In this document: positions 7,239 to 16,176 of the stretch, in pieces | Position numbering within the stretch: position 1 is the first letter of the stretch | How the letters are laid out: the number at the start of each line of letters is the position of its first letter | From: Stramenopiles sp. TOSAG23-6 | Lineage: Eukaryota; Sar | Length of the DNA: 16,757 nt | Direction of reading: 5' to 3' | NCBI GenBank assembly: GCA_900128565.1 | Contig: LT636088.1 | Coordinates: 1-16,757, forward strand | Notes under the pieces: model-generated | What the model was told of the DNA's origin: nothing | The model's database searches: none | The model's input: the letters and a program-made list of their open reading frames with translations, nothing else | Position numbers and translations under genes: made by a program

Positions 7239-7739
7239 ATGAGTTCACAAGCTCCAACACCACCACTGAAAACTTCTACAAGCCCAGCTCGTAGAGATTT
7301 CGTACCGAATGAGTTTAAAATTACAACTTCCAATAGTAAAAGTTCAAAGATAACTCCTCCATATTTATCGCGCAGTAATCATTGCCTTTGGACTGAAGCT
7401 GAGAGCAAAACGTCATTGAATTATTGTCATAATGCAAGGGAAATAGCCGCCAACGCCATGGCAACTATAAAAAATTCTGAAATTATTTCTCGAAAGAAAT
7501 CTTTTGTTGAAGTACCTAGTCAAACGAATATGGTAGTTGAAACCAGTGATACTATCGATATTCGAGACACTAGAAATTGTAAAGACAAAACATTAAAGCT
7601 TAGTCGCCGTATGAAAGCTGCTATGGATTTTGAAGAAGATTTGATTAGTATGAACGAAATGGAATATTTAGCTATAAAAAAAGAAAAGATTCGAAAACTT
7701 TTGAGAAATTTACAAAAAAGTATGAAAAGTGATAAATGA
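7239..7739 (+). CDS. Small basic hypothetical protein
   Basis: 166 residues from ATG 7239. I do not recognise it. The N-terminal third is Ser/Thr/Pro/Lys-rich and probably disordered (SSQAPTPPLKTSTSPARR). The middle holds a more ordered segment, LWTEAESKTSLNYCHNAREIAANA (about residues 50-73). The C-terminal 45 residues are predicted helical and strongly charged, with KLSRRMKAAMDFEEDLISMN and KIRKLLRNLQKSM. No signal peptide or membrane helix. It is convergent with the CCDC39 gene. A cytoskeletal or axonemal role is conceivable from the helical, charged composition and from its neighbour, but that is a guess. Confidence 0.65.
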   Translation: MSSQAPTPPLKTSTSPARRDFVPNEFKITTSNSKSSKITPPYLSRSNHCLWTEAESKTSLNYCHNAREIAANAMATIKNSEIISRKKSFVEVPSQTNMVVETSDTIDIRDTRNCKDKTLKLSRRMKAAMDFEEDLISMNEMEYLAIKKEKIRKLLRNLQKSMKSDK

Positions 7740-7917
7740 CAGAAACAATCGATTCATTATAGAGCAATATAATAGTAAAATGTATTAAAAAAAGAAAATA
7801 AAAAACAGTTTTTTTCATTAAATAATTTTATATATATATCATTTTTGTGTTACTTTGTACATCATATTATTTCTAATAGATTCAAATAGATTGAATCAAT
7901 TATCCATAAAAATATAT

Positions 7918-10608
7918 TTACATACCGATTGTTGATGCCCTTGAAGGAGGTCTAGATGGTAACTTTAAATTTTCCTTTTTGAGTGCTAGCATCAATGCAC
8001 TTTGCATTTCAGGAAATTCATTTGCTAATTCGCGCAACGTAAATAAAACATTTTCATTATTTTCAGAGATTGCTTTTGCTTGCAATTGCTTCTCTTGATT
8101 TGTAAGTGTATTTGGTGATTGACACATTTCTTCACGGTGAATTTTACTTTGTTTTCGTACTTTCTTTTCAATATCAATTTTAGTTGCTGTTTCAGTATCA
8201 AGTTCTTTTTCTACCATATCAAGTGCGCTAGACAAATGCTCGCGATGTCTCTGCAAATGTTTTAATTGATCATTTACTTGTTGTAATCGATTTTGGTCAT
8301 CTTCTAAATCATTCACAACTCTTTGTAATTCCTTCCGTTTTTTAAAGAGTCCATCACTTGACGTTTTTACAGCTTCTTCCAATGCGGCTAGTTTTTGTGC
8401 ATCTTTACCATTCATATTTGCTTTCTTAAAACCAGACCGAAATGTCGAATTTCTTCGTATTAAATGATTTAATGTTGCCTCAAGTCCTCGAATTTCCCTT
8501 TCTGCAGTTCGTATTTTAGCGTCAAGTTCATCACCTTCCCGTTGTAATTCTTCACGTTGTTGTGCAGCTTTTATCACATAGTATGCCTGTGACTTCGCCT
8601 CATCTCCTCCAGGTTTACATGCAGCTAATGTTTCGTATTTATTTTTTTGTGATACAACCTTTAGTTGTCTCTCTTTCAATTCAAGTGCTAATTTATGACG
8701 CTCTTCTTCAGCAACTTTAATTTGTGCACGTTGAACATCCATGTGTACTTCAATCTCTTTCTTTCGTTCTTCCATAGACATGCTTAACTGAAATTTTCTG
8801 TTTTCAAGACTAAACACCTCATCTGCTTTTGTGCTCAATATCTTTTTCAAACGCTTCACTTCTAGTTTAAGTACATCACAGTCAACCAATGTTGCATCAC
8901 GAGTTTTATTGATTTTCTCTTCTTCAGCTAAAGCAGCAGCACTACTCAAGTTACATTCACCAATGTCTTCAGTTAAAGTATGATAATTTTTAACCAATAT
9001 TTTTTCTCTTGCTTTTGTTTCTTTCAATTCATTTTTTAATTTAGTCAATTGACCACTCAACATTTTTTCTTGTTCTTTTTCTTCATCCAACTGTTTACGC
9101 AACTTCTCAATCTTTGCATTCAAAACCTTTTTCTCATCATCTGTACGAACTCCAGAAACTCTTGAAACACGACGCTCTAATTGCTGAATCTGAAATTCGG
9201 CATTATATATATGTTCCTGTTGGCGTAAAGCTGCCGCATCAAGCTTTCGTAATTTTTGTGTCAAATTTTTGATAGCTGCTTGAGATCCTTCAATATCTGC
9301 AATCAAGTTAGACTCTTCTCGACGATGTTCACTTAATGTCTCGTTAAACTTGAACATTTTTTTCTTCATTGTTGCCACATCCTTTTCAGAAACTTTTAAA
9401 TCAACTTCAGTTTGTTTTAACCCATCTTCGGCAGCCTTGGCGCGAGACTCGACATTATCACTGAACAAAACATTTGAATCCAATAAACGTTTAGATTTTT
9501 GATACCGCTTTCGAGCAGCATCCAATTGTTGCGTTTTTTTATCCAATTGTTCACGATAGTTTACAACTGCCGCACGACTGGTCACCAAGTCAGATGCAGC
9601 TTGAGCAAGTTCATTTCTCACAACATCAACTTGATCTTCAAACCCTGCAAATGAAGCTTTCACATTTTGAAATTCAATCCTCTGTGCAGATAAAAGACGT
9701 TCTTGAACTGTCTTTTTTGATAGCGTTTCTTTATTATCTTTTATATGCATTTCCAACATATCGAGATGCTCTTGTAGTTCTTGTTCTTTTTCTTGTAAAG
9801 CAGCAGTTGCATCTGCGTATGATTCACCTGCTTTACCAATCTCTTGATCTCTTTTCTTCATAACTTCAAGACTTTCCTGCCACTGAGAAACGAGATGCTG
9901 TCGCTCTTGATGCAGTTGTCGAAACTCATCAGCTGTTTTATCAAGTTCGATTTGTTTTGCTTGTGTATCAGTTACTTCATCCTCCAATTCCTTTTTCGCA
10001 GCAATCATTTCCACAGTTAATTTCTCCAATTGTAAAGTTAATTCCTTAATTTTAGATTCATCTGCGCGTGTGTATTTCTCCATTGCCAAATTGTCTTCCT
10101 CTTTTTGTTTTGTGGCTAATGACCATTGTTCAAGTTCTTCTTGATTCCAATTCATTTGTAACTTAAATTTATCCAATCGTTCATTCGCTTTAAACACGTC
10201 GTTCTGAATAACATTAAGTCGGTCTTGGATGTCTTCTTTCTTCAATATTTCCTTCTCAACTTGCTGTTTTGAACGACCCACTTGACGCTTTGCAAGCTGT
10301 TTTAAATGTTCTTCTGTCCTAATCTCACGCATTTTCGTATCTACCAACTTCTGAGTGTGTTGCAACTCTTGATTAACATTCTTCAAATGATCCTTCATGA
10401 TCTTTACACGTGTGGTATTGTCCTCAAGGTCTCTCCCGCATACTTCCAGTTTTCGTGTTTTAACTTTGACCTGTTGATCTAATTTTCGACTTTCAACAGC
10501 AGCGAAAATTGGTAACGCCCCAAGTTCTCCGTAATCAGGATCGAATTCTTCAGTGGGGCGATCCTCAGGTTCAACTGAAGAACCCCATCGTGGAGCTTCA
10601 TCGCCCAT
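7918..10608 (-). CDS. CCDC39: Axonemal 96-nm ruler coiled-coil protein, CCDC39/FAP59 homologue
   Basis: 896 residues, nearly all coiled coil; the human protein is about 940. With its partner CCDC40, CCDC39 lies along the doublet microtubule and sets the 96-nm repeat of inner dynein arms and the nexin-dynein regulatory complex. Blocks that match the family by memory are MNWNQEELEQW (152-162), KIKELTLQLEKLT (186-198), the ELDKTADEFRQLHQERQ run (221-237), FQIQQLERRVSR (472-483), LKLEVKRLKKILSTKADEV (580-598) and, most diagnostic, QAYYVIKAAQQREELQREGD (674-693). The C-terminus is Ser/Arg-rich, as in animals. ATG 10608 begins a short acidic leader. No introns and no breaks, so it looks functional, which implies a cell with motile cilia or flagella. 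The last codons read TCGGTATGTAA, which contains a donor-like GTATGT, so a small extra exon is possible but not needed. Confidence 0.95.
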   Translation of the reverse strand: MGDEAPRWGSSVEPEDRPTEEFDPDYGELGALPIFAAVESRKLDQQVKVKTRKLEVCGRDLEDNTTRVKIMKDHLKNVNQELQHTQKLVDTKMREIRTEEHLKQLAKRQVGRSKQQVEKEILKKEDIQDRLNVIQNDVFKANERLDKFKLQMNWNQEELEQWSLATKQKEEDNLAMEKYTRADESKIKELTLQLEKLTVEMIAAKKELEDEVTDTQAKQIELDKTADEFRQLHQERQHLVSQWQESLEVMKKRDQEIGKAGESYADATAALQEKEQELQEHLDMLEMHIKDNKETLSKKTVQERLLSAQRIEFQNVKASFAGFEDQVDVVRNELAQAASDLVTSRAAVVNYREQLDKKTQQLDAARKRYQKSKRLLDSNVLFSDNVESRAKAAEDGLKQTEVDLKVSEKDVATMKKKMFKFNETLSEHRREESNLIADIEGSQAAIKNLTQKLRKLDAAALRQQEHIYNAEFQIQQLERRVSRVSGVRTDDEKKVLNAKIEKLRKQLDEEKEQEKMLSGQLTKLKNELKETKAREKILVKNYHTLTEDIGECNLSSAAALAEEEKINKTRDATLVDCDVLKLEVKRLKKILSTKADEVFSLENRKFQLSMSMEERKKEIEVHMDVQRAQIKVAEEERHKLALELKERQLKVVSQKNKYETLAACKPGGDEAKSQAYYVIKAAQQREELQREGDELDAKIRTAEREIRGLEATLNHLIRRNSTFRSGFKKANMNGKDAQKLAALEEAVKTSSDGLFKKRKELQRVVNDLEDDQNRLQQVNDQLKHLQRHREHLSSALDMVEKELDTETATKIDIEKKVRKQSKIHREEMCQSPNTLTNQEKQLQAKAISENNENVLFTLRELANEFPEMQSALMLALKKENLKLPSRPPSRASTIGM

Positions 10609-10878
10609 TTTGAGTATATGTAAAAGACCTTTACGAAAGAAAGTTTTTAGTATAAGTGCTTTTACACTTGGTCTTTTTAGGGAATCGATCGAGTGTGAGT
10701 GTCTTGGAGTAAGTGTAACGGGCTATGAAACTGTCATTTCAAAAAGTGGGTACCCGGTACCTCAATTTTGACATGAAACGGTTGACATTCACAACTCGAA
10801 AGATTTTTTTACAAGATATTATCAGTCAATCAGGTAGAGACTATACTCTCTCATAATACACATAATTATAAAAAGGAA
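10609..10878. promoter_or_regulatory. Divergent intergenic region between CCDC39 and the EF-hand/WW gene
   Basis: 270 bases between two start codons on opposite strands, so it should hold both promoters. It contains GGGTACCCGGTACC (10748-10761), two GGTACC hexamers in tandem, which stands out as GC-rich in this AT-rich DNA. A second GC-rich stretch, GGAATCGATCGAG, lies near 10680. No factor can be assigned. Confidence 0.35.
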
Positions 10879-12099
10879 ATGGGGGGAGGTGCATCAACAT
10901 CGGCATCCTATAAACTATGTGAAGCCATCAAACAAAATAAAGATGATGAAGTTCTTCTTCTTCTTGACAGGGCATCAGTTAAGCTGTTTACAAGACAAAG
11001 TCACGATAAACGAATACCAATGAATGTTGCTGCGAGTTTAGGTAAAAAGGCGATTTTATTCAAAATGCTAGATCGTGATGGAGGCAAAAAAAATGGTAGA
11101 AAATGGGATGAAAACTGGAAACCTAAAAAGGTTAAGCAGGAGAGAATGGCAAACCGAAAAAAAAATAAGAAGCGGAGTCTTCAAGAGAAACATTTAACAT
11201 CAGCTCTTCTCGCAAATTGTGGAGGTACCACCGATTATGATATAGTAAAACGATTGTGGTTTGAAGGTGCTGATGTAGATGGCGTTGATGATGTTGAAAA
11301 CTCTCCACTTATTAATGTTGCAAGAAAACCTCTCAATGATTCTGAAGGACGATTGCCAAAAGCGGTTTGGCGGGCTAGAAATAAATCTATACGTTTTTTA
11401 TTACTGAAAGGAGCTGATCCTAAACATAAAGAGGTCGGTGGTAATAACGCTTTACTTACTGCATGTGNAACATTTAATGAAAATGCTGCCCTTGTCATAG
11501 CCAAGCAGAGTATGTCTACTACAGAAATTGTAAAGGAAGTGAGTAAGTGGATGGAATCTCACAAGGTTCGGAAAAATAATTGGGTTGCTGGTGGTTTAAT
11601 GAAAGCTCACGCATTTAATGAACCAAAATTTGTGGAAAAAATGAAATCAACATTTATGAAAATGTTTGATAAAGATGGAAATGGAGAACTCGATCGAACA
11701 GAATTACTTCGATTCATTGCAATGCATGTAAAGATTCAATTTCAAGCTGGTTTAATGCCTACAGCAGCTTTTATTGATGATGGCAGCCTTGAAATTGAAC
11801 AAATTGAGAAATTACTAAAAGAACGTTGTAAAAATGAACTTCGAGTGTATTTAGAAATGGATAAAGATGGAGATGGCACTTTTAGCTGGGATGAACTTCT
11901 TCCTGTGATAAAAGATTTTTACTTTAATACTTGGACTAAAACTAGACCGGCTGTTGTCGAGGATGATCAAGACCGTCCAGGTGATAATGGACCTGTTTTA
12001 CCACCGAATTGGGTAGCTGTAAAAGATCCAGCTAGTGGTCGTACGTACTACGCTAATTCAGAGACAAGAGAAACTACATGGGAAATTCCTACATCTTGA
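10879..12099 (+). CDS. Ankyrin-like, two EF-hand and WW domain protein with myristoylation-type N-terminus
   Basis: 406 residues from ATG 10879. It starts MGGGAS, which fits N-myristoylation (Gly2, Ser6), so it may sit on membranes. Residues about 8-210 are helical repeats resembling ankyrin units (AIKQNKDDEVLLLLD; IPMNVAASLGKKAILFKML; FEGADVDGVDD; FLLLKGADPKHKEVGGNNAL), interrupted by a Lys-rich insert (70-104). Two canonical calcium loops follow: 264-275 (D264, D266, N268, E270, E275) and 328-339 (D328, D330, D332, E339). A WW domain closes the protein (374-405), with W378, YY390-391, W401 and P404, and would bind Pro-rich partners. One codon (11467-11469) contains an N base. A calcium-responsive adaptor is a reasonable inference. 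No catalytic domain is seen, and the combination is not one I can name. Confidence 0.85.
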   Translation: MGGGASTSASYKLCEAIKQNKDDEVLLLLDRASVKLFTRQSHDKRIPMNVAASLGKKAILFKMLDRDGGKKNGRKWDENWKPKKVKQERMANRKKNKKRSLQEKHLTSALLANCGGTTDYDIVKRLWFEGADVDGVDDVENSPLINVARKPLNDSEGRLPKAVWRARNKSIRFLLLKGADPKHKEVGGNNALLTACXTFNENAALVIAKQSMSTTEIVKEVSKWMESHKVRKNNWVAGGLMKAHAFNEPKFVEKMKSTFMKMFDKDGNGELDRTELLRFIAMHVKIQFQAGLMPTAAFIDDGSLEIEQIEKLLKERCKNELRVYLEMDKDGDGTFSWDELLPVIKDFYFNTWTKTRPAVVEDDQDRPGDNGPVLPPNWVAVKDPASGRTYYANSETRETTWEIPTS

Positions 12100-12175
12100 T
12101 GATGTGTATTTTAATATGAGTTTCTACTGTCTATTGATATAAAAAAAAATGAAAAAGATGAAGATTTTAAGAATT

Positions 12176-14806
12176 TTATAATTTTAAATTTGCATTTTGT
12201 TCTTTTTCCATTTGGATACCTCGACGTTGTCTCATTATACCATGAACACCTTCCCAATTATCTTCTAGAACATGATTTCTTTCTAAATCAAGTAAAAAAA
12301 TGTCTAGGAGAGCTTTTTCACTTAAAGTATTTCTCTTCATATTTTGTTTTAAAGTAACTGTATATATAAAACCATATTCAATATTACACTCAATCTCAAT
12401 GTATGGACAATCACTTCCATTCCATAAACGTGGATCAGTTTCTAACCAACTAAATTTCTGTATTTTCACTTCATTACTGAGTACAACATTTGATATATCC
12501 ACACTTTTTCGGTGTAAAAACTCCATGAGTGTTGGTAGTTTAATCTTTTTATCAATACGAGCTTTGAATAATAAAACACCATTTTGTTCTGCCGTATTTC
12601 GTATATAATTCCAAAATAAAATCATAAAAAATAACAACAAAGCTATATTTACACCGAACCACAAAAAAGGTACGTCACAAATACCATCTTGAAAAACCGT
12701 TACAACCCATGAAGGTGGAATAATATTTAATGATCCACCTGATATTCTATCAATTATGTCAAATAGGAATGATCCTCCTAAAAATACTTGTGTAACTTCC
12801 AATAAAGTAGCTGAATGTTCATTTGCATTTTCTGCATTCAAAAGATTCTTTGTGTGTGCCTCAGCAGTGCTATACAACTTATATAGGGATGATGAATCTA
12901 CAACACTTGTCATTTGCTGAATATTCAAAAGTTCAGATTGTAGACCATCGACAATTTTTTTCATGTCATGAATTCTTGAAGACACGTCAACTTTTAACTT
13001 TGTAATGTTTAGAATGATTTCTAATTGTGAACCTTTATCTTCAGGCAGACGCATCTGGTCTAAAGATTCTTTCAAGTATAATAACAATTCACCCAACACA
13101 ACACATACTTTACCAGAATTACTTATATTTGCCCTTATAGAATGTTCTGCATTGGGACTACTTTCAAACTCTAATATTTTATTTCGTGTATTTTGTAGTT
13201 CATCTCCTAGAACAAAAGCACGACTGAATAATGATCTAATGAATACTTCCCGAGTAAATAAGGAACAGTAACACAATAGGGTTGGTTCATATTCTTCAAA
13301 ATCATGCCCAGCAAGTAATAAACCATCACGACCCAATATAACAACCCCATGTTCGCCTAAATCATGAGAAGAAAATAAAACACCCAATACTTGTTTAATT
13401 TCATTCTCATGTGCATCTCTGTCTAAATATAAATCTGCTCGTAAAAAAGGGTCAATACCTTCAGCTAAAATCATATTAAATTTACCACGATTATGACTGT
13501 CTCCCATATAAATTACATCCAATAGCATTCTCTGATAATCACTTAATAAATCTCTCATTATTGTTGATGAATCTATGTGTATGTCAACCAATAAACGACT
13601 CATATGATCTAAACTTATGTGCTCTTCATCACATGTTAATATAGATTCTATTTTCATTCCATAAAATATTCCCCCATCAAGATTAATATGCATACCAAAA
13701 TTTTCAATTTGAACAATTCCTTCCATTTCTGGAATATTTATCTCAGCTTCGAAATTAATAAATCGACTAAAATCAAAATCAAGAATAGATACATTAGTAA
13801 GTCCAGTATTACAACTAAAACTAGTATCTGTTGGTTGTTTATCAACAGTGGATGTAAACAAACCACCTTGACAACGATCTAATGCACCAAGACGTTCATT
13901 CAGTGCACATATATTATTAGCTCCAAATGGAATCCATTCACCAACAATACAATGAACACGACTTAATTCAATGACAATATTAAGATCATCTGCAATATTT
14001 GTTATTCCTGTTTTACACTCTTTCCATCTATGCGCATTTGATGAAAATTGTTTCGCATTGCGTGGATTTCGAATACACCATGGTAAATAGGGTGATGATA
14101 CATACGAAACATCTTCCGTTTCAGTAACATTTGAAAGCCTTCTGTATTTACTTTTCGAACCAAATAATGTAAACTTACCTGCAGAAATATTTTTTCTGTC
14201 CTTTTGTTTATTTGATTTGCTTATTTTTGTTGAATCAAAAGAAATTTTTAATAGTTCAGTTTCTTTACTTCCTTTTGAAATAGGAACTCGAAATACACTA
14301 TCAATTTGGCGTTTGTATTTATCTGGTATTTGAAGAAGAAAATCCATACCTTTTTTCGATACTTGATACGCAACCACTGGCTGGAAATCTTTGGTTGCCA
14401 TTTTAAGACCATTAATAAGTTTCTTTTCCAATAAGTCCTCTACGGCAGCCCTACCTTCCTGACTAATATTAAGCCAAACACGACGTGTTTTACCATTTTG
14501 AGATATTACAGTGGAACCTGGGGCATAATCAAAATTAAATATCTGCTTTTTAGCTCCTTCATATATCAACACTGTGAGTGGTATTTCTCGTATCCAAGTT
14601 TCTGTTTCAGATTGCGACTGTACTGGCTTTCCATAACATGAAATCAGATAGACAAGTTTAGCATGGTCTACGCTCCAACCTTCTTCAATTAGTTCAATAG
14701 CTACCTCACGTTTATTATTTTTTATCTTTGATGAAATATGTACTTCACGTTCATAACGGAAGATGACAATTTCTGTTTGGTCTTCCTCATCGGCTTGTTT
14801 AGACAT
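12176..14806 (-). CDS. Large uncharacterised protein with winged-helix-like segment and C-terminal membrane helix pair
   Basis: 876 residues from ATG 14806; the frame extends 12 bases further only through a TTG. Near 113-160 lies a compact block, LNISQEGRAAVEDLLEKKL then AYQVSKKGMDFLLQIP, that resembles a winged helix. Residues about 240-540 form an unrecognised globular region with several Cys (245-400). A long helical region (about 566-665) is followed by a hydrophobic segment (TQVFLGGSFLFDII, about 672-686) and a clear membrane helix (713-734, FLWFGVNIALLLFFMILFWNYI less its ends), then a 140-residue C-terminal domain. A long helix leading to two closely spaced hydrophobic helices recalls CorA-type channels, but the GMN motif is absent, so I do not assign that function. 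No signal peptide. I recall similar conserved hypotheticals in stramenopiles but cannot verify that. Confidence 0.8.
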   Translation of the reverse strand: MSKQADEEDQTEIVIFRYEREVHISSKIKNNKREVAIELIEEGWSVDHAKLVYLISCYGKPVQSQSETETWIREIPLTVLIYEGAKKQIFNFDYAPGSTVISQNGKTRRVWLNISQEGRAAVEDLLEKKLINGLKMATKDFQPVVAYQVSKKGMDFLLQIPDKYKRQIDSVFRVPISKGSKETELLKISFDSTKISKSNKQKDRKNISAGKFTLFGSKSKYRRLSNVTETEDVSYVSSPYLPWCIRNPRNAKQFSSNAHRWKECKTGITNIADDLNIVIELSRVHCIVGEWIPFGANNICALNERLGALDRCQGGLFTSTVDKQPTDTSFSCNTGLTNVSILDFDFSRFINFEAEINIPEMEGIVQIENFGMHINLDGGIFYGMKIESILTCDEEHISLDHMSRLLVDIHIDSSTIMRDLLSDYQRMLLDVIYMGDSHNRGKFNMILAEGIDPFLRADLYLDRDAHENEIKQVLGVLFSSHDLGEHGVVILGRDGLLLAGHDFEEYEPTLLCYCSLFTREVFIRSLFSRAFVLGDELQNTRNKILEFESSPNAEHSIRANISNSGKVCVVLGELLLYLKESLDQMRLPEDKGSQLEIILNITKLKVDVSSRIHDMKKIVDGLQSELLNIQQMTSVVDSSSLYKLYSTAEAHTKNLLNAENANEHSATLLEVTQVFLGGSFLFDIIDRISGGSLNIIPPSWVVTVFQDGICDVPFLWFGVNIALLLFFMILFWNYIRNTAEQNGVLLFKARIDKKIKLPTLMEFLHRKSVDISNVVLSNEVKIQKFSWLETDPRLWNGSDCPYIEIECNIEYGFIYTVTLKQNMKRNTLSEKALLDIFLLDLERNHVLEDNWEGVHGIMRQRRGIQMEKEQNANLKL

Positions 14807-15227
14807 GACTATATACAATGGAATTTATTTTTATTCAACTAAATTACAACTATTAGTGTCCTAGTATAGTAGAAAGTTTATTTTGAGTTCTATAGCTCGT
14901 CACTTTTAGAATGAGGAGATCATGTAGTAGTACCCACTATAAATAATAATGCTACTTCTTTTGACCCTGACTTTTGCAAAGTTGTAGTAAAGTTTGTAAC
15001 GCTCAAAATTATTTTGCAAGTCAAGAATTTGGAAATTTTTTCGTGTTTTTTTTTTGATGTTTTTTTTTGGTTTTTGATTGATGTTTCACGATTGATCGAA
15101 AACAAATTCGATTTAAATTGAAATAGTGACACGATATAATATTAAATATCATATAATATTATCATACGTAGACTCTTAAAGTGTTTTCTTTTCAATAAAC
15201 TATACTTTTCCAGTATCATCATAAATA
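14807..15227. promoter_or_regulatory. Divergent spacer, no gene supported
   Basis: About 420 bases between the starts of the large membrane-associated protein gene (-) and the kinase gene (+). It is AT-rich, with T runs (15048-15068) and an ATATAATATTAAATATCATATAATATTAT stretch (15134-15163) that is nearly self-complementary and could include TATA-type elements. A 70-codon open frame on the minus strand (14920-15132) is low-complexity and is not called. Confidence 0.5.
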
Positions 15228-15952
15228 ATGTCGAATGGTCGCGACATTACAGCTGCAAATATGCAGAATGTATTTATCGGAATATCTGGAATCATTGGCG
15301 CTGGTAAGAGCACCTTGGCAACTGCCCTTGGATCTGTATTAAATTTACCTGTTTACTATGAACCTGTACGTGATAATGAGTATTTACAAGACTTTTACGG
15401 AGATATGGCAAAGTATTCTTTCCCAATGCAAGTGTATCTACTTAACAAGAGATTCGAACAACAGCAGCAGATTATATGGGCTGGTAAGGGTGGAATTCAA
15501 GACAGGACAATCTACGAAGACTCTGTTTTTGCAAAGATGCTCTATAGTTCTGGTCATATGGAGGAAAGGGACTATAGCACATATTTAAGTCTTTTCAATC
15601 ACATGTCAAACTTTATGAAAAAACCAAATATTATCGTTCATCTTGATGTTAGTCCTAAAGAGGCACTCCGTCGCATCAACTTACGGTCAAGAGGTTGGAA
15701 TACTTGGAGAGTCTTCACACAGCATATGATGATTTCATAAGTGATATTGCACGAGTTGTGCCAGTGATTCATGTGGATTATAGCCAATTTCACTCAGTTG
15801 AAGAAATGGCAAAAGCTGTTCAAACGGAGTACCAAAAAATTGGTAACATTCGTCGAGTTCATTTCAAAAAAGAAAATTTCACTGGGAATGTAAGACTTGC
15901 TCAAAGTCCAGCACATAAACGAAACACTAATACATTGACTAACCAGTTATAG
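15228..15952 (+). pseudogene. Deoxynucleoside kinase, broken in the LID region (frame change at 15692-15695)
   Basis: The family phosphorylates deoxynucleosides with ATP in nucleotide salvage. Part 1 (from ATG 15228; ATG 15261 is an alternative) has the P-loop GIIGAGKST (21-29), the catalytic Glu in YYEPV (43-47), the DR of QDRTIYED (91-98) and the start of the LID, RINLRSR (149-155). The frame then leaves the family pattern and stops at 15740. From 15695 the next frame continues as LEYLESLHTAYDDFI, exactly what should follow, and runs to 15952. Only two bases separate the Arg of the LID from this Leu, whereas relatives have about seven residues there, including a conserved Glu. A simple -1 slip would not supply them, so about 19-22 bases appear to be missing. 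Either the gene is dead or the assembly lost bases. The rest is well conserved, which favours assembly error or a very recent lesion. Confidence 0.85.
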
Positions 15953-16034
15953 ATATAATATATAAATTATAATATAACATTCAAAGGATAAAATTAATAA
16001 TGATGGACATTGGTTTTTTTTTTTTTGGTACAAT

Positions 16035-16060
16035 TTGTTAGGTACGAAATTTCGTACGAA
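16035..16060. repeat. Palindromic element copy 2 (GTACGAAATTTCGTAC)
   Basis: GTACGAAATTTCGTAC (16042-16057) is a perfect 16-bp palindrome preceded by TTGTTAG. The 18 bases TTGTTAGGTACGAAATTT match 5771-5788 exactly. It lies in the convergent spacer between the kinase and MYND genes, so both copies are at gene 3' ends. Confidence 0.8.
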
Positions 16061-16176
16061 TTTGTCTTTGAAAAAACAAATTTTTAATGTATAAGCCATT
16101 TGATTTGATTTGTTCTAATTCAAACAAAATAACAAATTATCGATATGGCCAATCATATAAATTATATAATTGTACA

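Noticed and set aside
7740-7926. Extra 3' exon of CCDC39 using the GTATGT at its last codons
   Set aside because: Possible acceptors downstream add only three or four codons before a stop; the ORF as it stands already has the expected Ser/Arg-rich tail.
9594-9863. 89-codon + strand frame within CCDC39
   Set aside because: Antisense shadow of a strongly conserved coiled-coil gene.
14920-15132. 70-codon minus-strand frame in a promoter region
   Set aside because: Low-complexity Lys/Ser/Thr composition, no domain, located between two divergent gene starts.
15228-15952. Programmed -1 frameshift in the deoxynucleoside kinase
   Set aside because: A slip at GGT would join the frames, but the family's LID residues would still be missing, and no clear slippery heptamer or downstream structure was seen.
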